NCBI GenBank assembly: GCA_944387205.1
Contig: CALXDZ010000128.1
Span: 1 to 45,170 of the forward strand
Source: an uncultured Oscillospiraceae bacterium
GTDB taxonomy: Bacteria; Bacillota; Clostridia; Oscillospirales; Oscillospiraceae
DNA length: 45,170 bases
Reading direction: 5' to 3'
The translations under genes were made by a program, and so were the position numbers. Below are positions 41,316 to 45,170 of this stretch, one piece after another (the stretch's first letter is position 1; the number at the start of each line of letters is the position of its first letter). The notes below the pieces were generated by a model that worked only from the letters and a program-made list of their open reading frames with translations, made no database searches and was not told the origin of the DNA.

Positions 41316-42001
41316 TGCAGCGCATCGGCATCCTGGGCGGCATCAGCGCCGCCTCCACCCTCCACTACTATGATACCCTCCACCGTCTCTACTACCAGGC
41401 CCATGGGGATTACTACTACCCGGAGATCCTGGTCAACAGCCTGAACTTCCAACACTTCACTGACCTGGAAAACAGCGCTGACCCAGAGCCCTATCGCCAA
41501 TACATCCTCCAGGGCCTTGCGCGCCTGGCCCGGGCCGGGGCAGACTTTGCCGTCATGGCGGCCAACTCCCCCCACTCGGTTCTGGAGGATATCCGCCTCC
41601 AGCTGCCCCTGCCAGTGGTAAGCATCGTGGACGCCGTGGGTCGGCGGGCCCGGGAACTGGGGATGAAGCGCTTGCTCCTCACCGGCATCGCCTACACCAT
41701 GCGGGGCACCTTCTATCCCCGGGGACTGGCACCCTACGGCATCCAGGTGGTGGTCCCCACCCCGGAAGAGCAGCAGCGCATCGACCACATCATCTTCTCC
41801 CAGCTGGCCATCCACCAGGTGGACGCAGCGTCCAAGGCCTTTTTCCTGGAGCTGCTGGCTTCCTATCCGGTGGACGGCGTGATTCTGGGCTGCACGGAGC
41901 TGCCCCAGCTGGTGACCCAGGCGGACACGGCAGTCCCCCTGCTCAACTCCCTGGAACTGCACTGTCAGGCGGCGCTGCAGTACGCCGCCCTGCCTTCCTG
42001 A
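41315..42001 (+). CDS. Aspartate/glutamate racemase family protein
   Basis: A 228-residue protein resembling E. coli YgeA and Asp/Glu racemases. It has the N-terminal IGILGGISAAST (4-15), the first-half motif AANSPHS (82-88) and the second-half GCTELPQL (about 192-199). In two-cysteine racemases the first motif carries a Cys just before the NT/NS; here it is Ala, while the second Cys is kept. One-base catalysis or a non-racemase role is therefore possible. ATG at 41315 follows AAGGAGG and overlaps the deformylase-like stop. It is ended by a terminator at 42017. Confidence 0.85.
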   Translation: MQRIGILGGISAASTLHYYDTLHRLYYQAHGDYYYPEILVNSLNFQHFTDLENSADPEPYRQYILQGLARLARAGADFAVMAANSPHSVLEDIRLQLPLPVVSIVDAVGRRARELGMKRLLLTGIAYTMRGTFYPRGLAPYGIQVVVPTPEEQQRIDHIIFSQLAIHQVDAASKAFFLELLASYPVDGVILGCTELPQLVTQADTAVPLLNSLELHCQAALQYAALPS

Positions 42002-42016
42002 TCCCCTGCCGCAAAG

Positions 42017-42047
42017 GCGCCGCGGAGTCACCTCTGCGGCGCTTTTT
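42017..42047 (+). terminator. Terminator after the racemase-like gene
   Basis: GCGCCGCGGAG-TCAC-CTCTGCGGCGC stem (one G-T pair) followed by TTTTT. Confidence 0.9.
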
Positions 42048-42076
42048 CTGTCCCTTTCCCATCTTCCGTTTCCCTT

Positions 42077-42105
42077 TTGACATACCTGTATCAGCTAGGT
42101 ATAAT
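42077..42105 (+). promoter_or_regulatory. Promoter with dyad operator for the PadR operon
   Basis: TTGACA (42077-42082), 17 bases, TATAAT (42100-42105), a near-consensus promoter. The inverted repeat ATACCT-N9-AGGTAT (42082-42102) spans from the -35 to the -10 element, as expected for autoregulation by PadR. Confidence 0.8.
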
Positions 42106-42148
42106 AAGCATAGATGGCCGAGGGTCAAAACGGAAAGGAGGCAGGGCG

Positions 42149-42493
42149 ATGCAGGTGGACAAGAGCCTGATGACCGGCAGCACGGTGATGCTGGTGCTGT
42201 CGCTTCTGAGCCAGCGGGAGATGTACGGCTACGAGATGATCGCCGAGCTGGCCCGCCGGTCCGAGGACACCTTTCAGCTGCGGGAGGGGACCCTCTATCC
42301 CATCCTCCACACCCTGGAGGCGGACAAGTGCGTCACCGCCCGGGAAAAGGCTGCGGGAAACGGCCGGACCAGGCGGTATTACCGCATCACCCGGCGGGGC
42401 AGAAAGCTTTTGGAGGAAAAGCAGGCCGAGTGGAAGTTCTTCACCGACAAGGTGGAGCAGGTGGTCTTCGGCACCTCCCCCTCCCCCGCCTGA
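42149..42493 (+). CDS. PadR-family transcriptional regulator
   Basis: A 114-residue winged-helix regulator. The PadR core is clear: LVLSLLSQREMYGYEMIAEL (residues about 15-34), then LREGTLYPILHTLEADKCV and the wing GRTRRYYRITRRGRKLL, followed by a C-terminal dimerisation helix. ATG at 42149 follows AAAGGAGGCAGGGCG. PadR genes followed by a HAAS-domain gene, as here, are a recurring pair in Firmicutes; the promoter dyad suggests it represses its own operon. Confidence 0.93.
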   Translation: MQVDKSLMTGSTVMLVLSLLSQREMYGYEMIAELARRSEDTFQLREGTLYPILHTLEADKCVTAREKAAGNGRTRRYYRITRRGRKLLEEKQAEWKFFTDKVEQVVFGTSPSPA

Positions 42494-42515
42494 GGCGACG
42501 GGAAAGGAGGAAGCT

Positions 42516-43316
42516 ATGGAAGAGAAAAAGACCGCCCGGCAGTGGTGCGACGAGGCTGTGAGCTATGTCCGCTTCCGTCCCGACCGCTCCGCCATCCGGC
42601 GGGAGCTCACACAGCATCTGATGGACAGCCGATTTCAACTGCTGGACCAGGGCCTGGATACAGAAACAGCGGATGCCCGGAGCGTGGCAGCCATGGGAGA
42701 TCCTCAGACGGTGGGGCTGGCCCTGGACCGGGCCCACAACCCCTTTCTCGGGTGGCTGTGGGAACTCAGCCGTCTGGTCTGCGGCATCCTGGTGTTTCTT
42801 GCCCTGTGCTGCGTGCTGCGGTCCGACTGGCGGTTCACTGTGCAAAACAACCTGGCCCGACTTATAGAACCGGCCTCCGTCAGTCAGGAGCCGGAACTGG
42901 ACCCGGACTATGGCGTGGCCGACGGCACCTATCGTCTTTTGGGTGAGGTGGGCTGCCCCGCCCCCGTTCAGGCGGGGGACTATACGCTGACGGTCACCAC
43001 AGCCTTCTATCGGGAGGAGACCGAAAATGGCCAGCGGAGCCTGACCCTGGGCCTCACTGCCCAGCCCCAACACTTCTGGATGGAGGCCCCTGCCCTCTTC
43101 CCCATTCTCGTGGCCGTGGACAGCAACGGCACCGTCTATTCAAATGCCCGGGCCCCCTGGATCTCCGTCTGGCCGCTGGAGAGCGATGCCGGAGCGTATC
43201 AGTTCTGCGTCGATTTTATATCCATTCCCGGAGAGCCGGAGTGGATCCAGCTGCAAAGCAGCCTGGACGATTCCTGGAGCCTGCGTCTGGAGCTGCCCGA
43301 GGAGGTGACGCCATGA
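42516..43316 (+). CDS. HAAS-domain membrane protein with extracytoplasmic domain
   Basis: A 266-residue protein. The N-terminal region (about 8-72) fits the HAAS/permease-prefix domain (RRELTQHLMDSRFQLLDQGLDTETADARSVAAMGDP), which is usually linked to PadR regulators. One membrane segment follows (about 85-105), then an extracytoplasmic beta-rich domain of about 150 residues with no recognised family (GDYTLTVTTAFY, SWSLRLEL). No transporter domain is fused here. ATG at 42516 follows GGAAAGGAGG. Its end overlaps the next start (ATGA), so they are coupled. Confidence 0.82.
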   Translation: MEEKKTARQWCDEAVSYVRFRPDRSAIRRELTQHLMDSRFQLLDQGLDTETADARSVAAMGDPQTVGLALDRAHNPFLGWLWELSRLVCGILVFLALCCVLRSDWRFTVQNNLARLIEPASVSQEPELDPDYGVADGTYRLLGEVGCPAPVQAGDYTLTVTTAFYREETENGQRSLTLGLTAQPQHFWMEAPALFPILVAVDSNGTVYSNARAPWISVWPLESDAGAYQFCVDFISIPGEPEWIQLQSSLDDSWSLRLELPEEVTP

Positions 43317-44026
43317 TCCGCCTGCCGAGACTGAGCCGGAAGCAGCGGGTGGTCCGGAATCTGCTGGTGGGGCTGGCCGCCTGCGGGATCATCTGGTACG
43401 GCTTTGACTTCGCTCCGCCCACCGCAGGTCTGGCCCTCCGGTGGAAGGCCCAGACCTATCTGCTGGAGGAAACGCCGGAGCTGCTCTACACCAGTCCCGC
43501 TGGAAAAAACGGCAGCCGGGAGCTGGTGGGCCGCTGCGGAGAGCGCTGGTTTTACTGCCGGGACTACCAGACGCTGCTGTTCCACGATCTGGGCAATCTG
43601 ACTTTCACGGAGCCTACAGAACCCGTCACCTGCATCATTCCCCCCTTTGGAGGCGAGGATGTGCTCTACATCGCGGCCCAGATCCCCGGCGCCGCAAGGG
43701 CGGCGTGCAGTGTCCGTTTTCAGTCCACTGTCAGCGTCGCCCAGAATAACACCACATCCATCATCGATCTGGACGAGACATACAGTGCCCAAGCGGAAGC
43801 CAATCCCCAGGGCATCTACCGTTTTCCCCTGGAGCGCAAATATGAAGATGCGCTCGCCCCTATGAGGACCGCGGAATGGGCCACGTTCCACGCCTATTCC
43901 TGCATCCCGGAGCAAAACGCCGGCCTGGATCTGATCTGCACGGTCCAGGTGACCTTTTACAGTGAGGACGGCCGGGAGCTGATGCAGGATTCCCAGACGT
44001 TCCAGGCTGGAACAGAGTCTACATAA
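43313..44026 (+). CDS. Membrane-anchored protein, unknown function (PadR operon)
   Basis: A 237-residue protein with a short basic N-terminus (RLPRLSRKQR), one membrane segment (about 13-31) and a beta-rich extracytoplasmic part of about 200 residues. I see no catalytic motif. Four or five Cys (for example CGERWFYC near 79-86, and CIIPP, CSVRF, CTVQV) may form disulfides or bind a ligand. It shares its overall build with the preceding gene product, and the two may form a pair at the outer face of the membrane. ATG at 43313 overlaps the upstream TGA. Confidence 0.78.
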   Translation: MIRLPRLSRKQRVVRNLLVGLAACGIIWYGFDFAPPTAGLALRWKAQTYLLEETPELLYTSPAGKNGSRELVGRCGERWFYCRDYQTLLFHDLGNLTFTEPTEPVTCIIPPFGGEDVLYIAAQIPGAARAACSVRFQSTVSVAQNNTTSIIDLDETYSAQAEANPQGIYRFPLERKYEDALAPMRTAEWATFHAYSCIPEQNAGLDLICTVQVTFYSEDGRELMQDSQTFQAGTEST

Positions 44027-44061
44027 TCTTCCTCGATAAAAGAAAAAGTGTTCCGAAATTG

Positions 44062-44104
44062 AAAAGCTGCATTTTAACCAGTGGTTAAAATGCAGCTTTT
44101 TAAT
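44062..44104 (+). terminator. Terminator between the PadR operon and the YfcC-like gene
   Basis: AAAAGCTGCATTTTAACCA / TGGTTAAAATGCAGCTTTT, nearly continuous palindrome with A and T tracts on the two sides, suited to ending convergent transcripts. Confidence 0.88.
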
Positions 44105-44203
44105 CAATTCCAGGAAACTATTAGAATCGAGGCAATCTCTCCGCATCACAAAGCTCCCCGCTCCATCTTCGGCCTCCCGTTCTTTTCTAAATTACCCTGC
44201 ACC

Positions 44204-45170
44204 TCACATAGGTCCATAGTGGATGGCCTGTGCGATCATCAGCAACAATGATCCCACAGCTACCCAAAGCACAAAGAGCTTTCCCATAAACTTCATCCAT
44301 TTCTCATAGGGCACATTGACCGCCCCCAGGTTTCCCATAAGTGCGGTAGACATGGGAAGAATATAGTTACAAAAGCCGTCACCGAAGTTGAAGGCCAGAA
44401 TGGTAGTCTGGCGGGTGATACCGATCATATCTGAGACGGGGATAAACACAGGCATGACCACAGCCGCTTGTCCGCTTCCAGAGACGATAAATACATTGAT
44501 GATGATGTTGGCAAGAAACATTACTGGTCCCTGCAGAAATTTGGGAATCACATAAATCGCCTTTCCAATAGCATAGACAATCGTGTCCAACACACCACCG
44601 GCATCCAGCACCTCCGAGATGCTTCTGGCCAACCCCAGGATCAGTGCTGCGCCGATCATCCGTTTCGCGCCAGCTGTAAAGCATTGGGCAATCTTACTGG
44701 GAGAAAAGCCCGCCAGCACACCGGCCACAATACCCAGCCAAATAAACACAGCGGTATTGTCCTTCAAAGACCAGCCCCACCGGATACCTCCGTAAACGAT
44801 CACGCCCAATGCCACAAATAGAGCCAGAATAACCAATACCTTTCTCACCCCAAGAGGGCCGTGAATCTCCTCCTGGACAGTCCGCTCCTTAGTCTTGAGG
44901 TCCTCTTCATACATCGGGCTCAGGCATGGGTTCTTTTTAATCTTCCGTGCATATCGAATCAGATAGAAACCGGTGGCCACCAAGTATACAGCAAAGCAGA
45001 AAAAACGATAGCCAATGCCGGAGTACAGCGGCAGTTCTGCAATCCTTTGAGAAACTATGGTGGTATTCAGATTCAGCATTCCGGTGGAAAAGCCCACCGC
45101 CCCACCCAGCAGGATCAGCGCTACACCCACAATGGAATCATAGCCCAGTGACAGGGCAAACATGACCATA
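44204..45170 (-). CDS. YfcC/ArcD-like carrier (partial, N-terminus outside window)
   Basis: The C-terminal 321 residues of a polytopic membrane carrier of the YfcC family (C4-dicarboxylate anaerobic carrier superfamily). Its start lies beyond position 45170. About eight hydrophobic segments are visible, with the conserved SGSGQAAVVMPVFIPVSDMIGITRQTTILAFNFGDG (split residues about 232-267) and PMSTALMGNLGAVNVPYEKWMKF near the end. Members are linked to amino-acid or dicarboxylate transport; the substrate cannot be told. Base composition is less GC-rich than its neighbours, which may point to later acquisition. Confidence 0.88.
   Translation of the reverse strand, partial: MVMFALSLGYDSIVGVALILLGGAVGFSTGMLNLNTTIVSQRIAELPLYSGIGYRFFCFAVYLVATGFYLIRYARKIKKNPCLSPMYEEDLKTKERTVQEEIHGPLGVRKVLVILALFVALGVIVYGGIRWGWSLKDNTAVFIWLGIVAGVLAGFSPSKIAQCFTAGAKRMIGAALILGLARSISEVLDAGGVLDTIVYAIGKAIYVIPKFLQGPVMFLANIIINVFIVSGSGQAAVVMPVFIPVSDMIGITRQTTILAFNFGDGFCNYILPMSTALMGNLGAVNVPYEKWMKFMGKLFVLWVAVGSLLLMIAQAIHYGPM

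Noticed and set aside
1-45170. CRISPR array, insertion sequence or integrated prophage
   Set aside because: No regularly spaced repeats, transposase, integrase or phage structural genes were seen; only the isolated lysis cassette is phage-like.

Overview
The window looks like a chromosomal segment of a GC-rich, endospore-forming, anaerobic member of the Clostridia, most likely Oscillospiraceae/Oscillospirales (Flavonifractor/Lawsonibacter-like). The basis is a SpoIIR homologue, a T-box leader, the Firmicutes arrangement ecfA1-ecfA2-ecfT-truA, RqcH, Mini-III, CsoR copper control and EFR1-type ferredoxins, all in high-GC DNA with strong AGGAGG ribosome binding sites. This placement is inferred from gene content; no rRNA or tRNA gene was seen.

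Layout. 1-1.1 kb (+): a small membrane protein, a 64-aa XRE regulator and an SdpI-family protein. 1.1-5.7 kb (-): spoIIR, ispE, a zinc-ribbon membrane protein, a DUF1015 protein and an archaeal-type phosphoglycerate mutase. 6.0 kb (+): a DUF378 protein. 6.2-19.2 kb (-): one long co-directional run, read from 19.2 kb downwards, of an rRNA methyltransferase, ecfA1, ecfA2, ecfT, a metallophosphoesterase, truA, a DUF5711 protein, a CvpA protein, a ClpE-like ATPase, a 69-aa Cys/His protein, an EFR1 ferredoxin, Mini-III and rqcH. 19.3-22 kb (+): a T-box leader, an O-acetylhomoserine sulfhydrylase and MetA, which has Glu111 and so is predicted to make O-acetylhomoserine. 22-23.1 kb (-): a ferredoxin, a NapH-like membrane Fe-S protein and an ArsR repressor behind a perfect 30-bp palindrome. 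23.3-25.5 kb (-): a phage-type lysis cassette (small protein, holin, glycosidase-amidase fusion) with no other phage genes beside it. 25.5-28.2 kb (-): a patatin-like lipase and glnS. 28.5-30 kb (+): cardiolipin synthase.

30-33.7 kb (-): rpmG-secE-nusG-rplK-rplA, then an L10 leader and rplJ-rplL. The cluster ends at rplL with a terminator and a convergent gene, so rpoB/rpoC are not in their usual place. 33.7-35.6 kb: a GNAT acetyltransferase, an exported VanX-like dipeptidase and ruvX. 35.6-38.6 kb (+): the copper operon copA-csoR-copZ with two CsoR-type operators. 38.7-42 kb: a small membrane protein, then a MocR-type regulator divergent from a deformylase-like enzyme and an Asp/Glu racemase homologue. 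42-44 kb (+): PadR, a HAAS-domain membrane protein and a second membrane-anchored protein. 44.2 kb to the end (-): the C-terminal part of a YfcC-type carrier.

Most of the window is core genome. The parts most worth a second look are: the orphan holin/endolysin cassette with a possible sigma-K promoter and an internal translation start; the palindrome-controlled ArsR/ferredoxin/NapH operon; the MocR/deformylase-like/racemase-like locus, where both enzymes have altered signature motifs; and the PadR/HAAS/membrane-protein operon.
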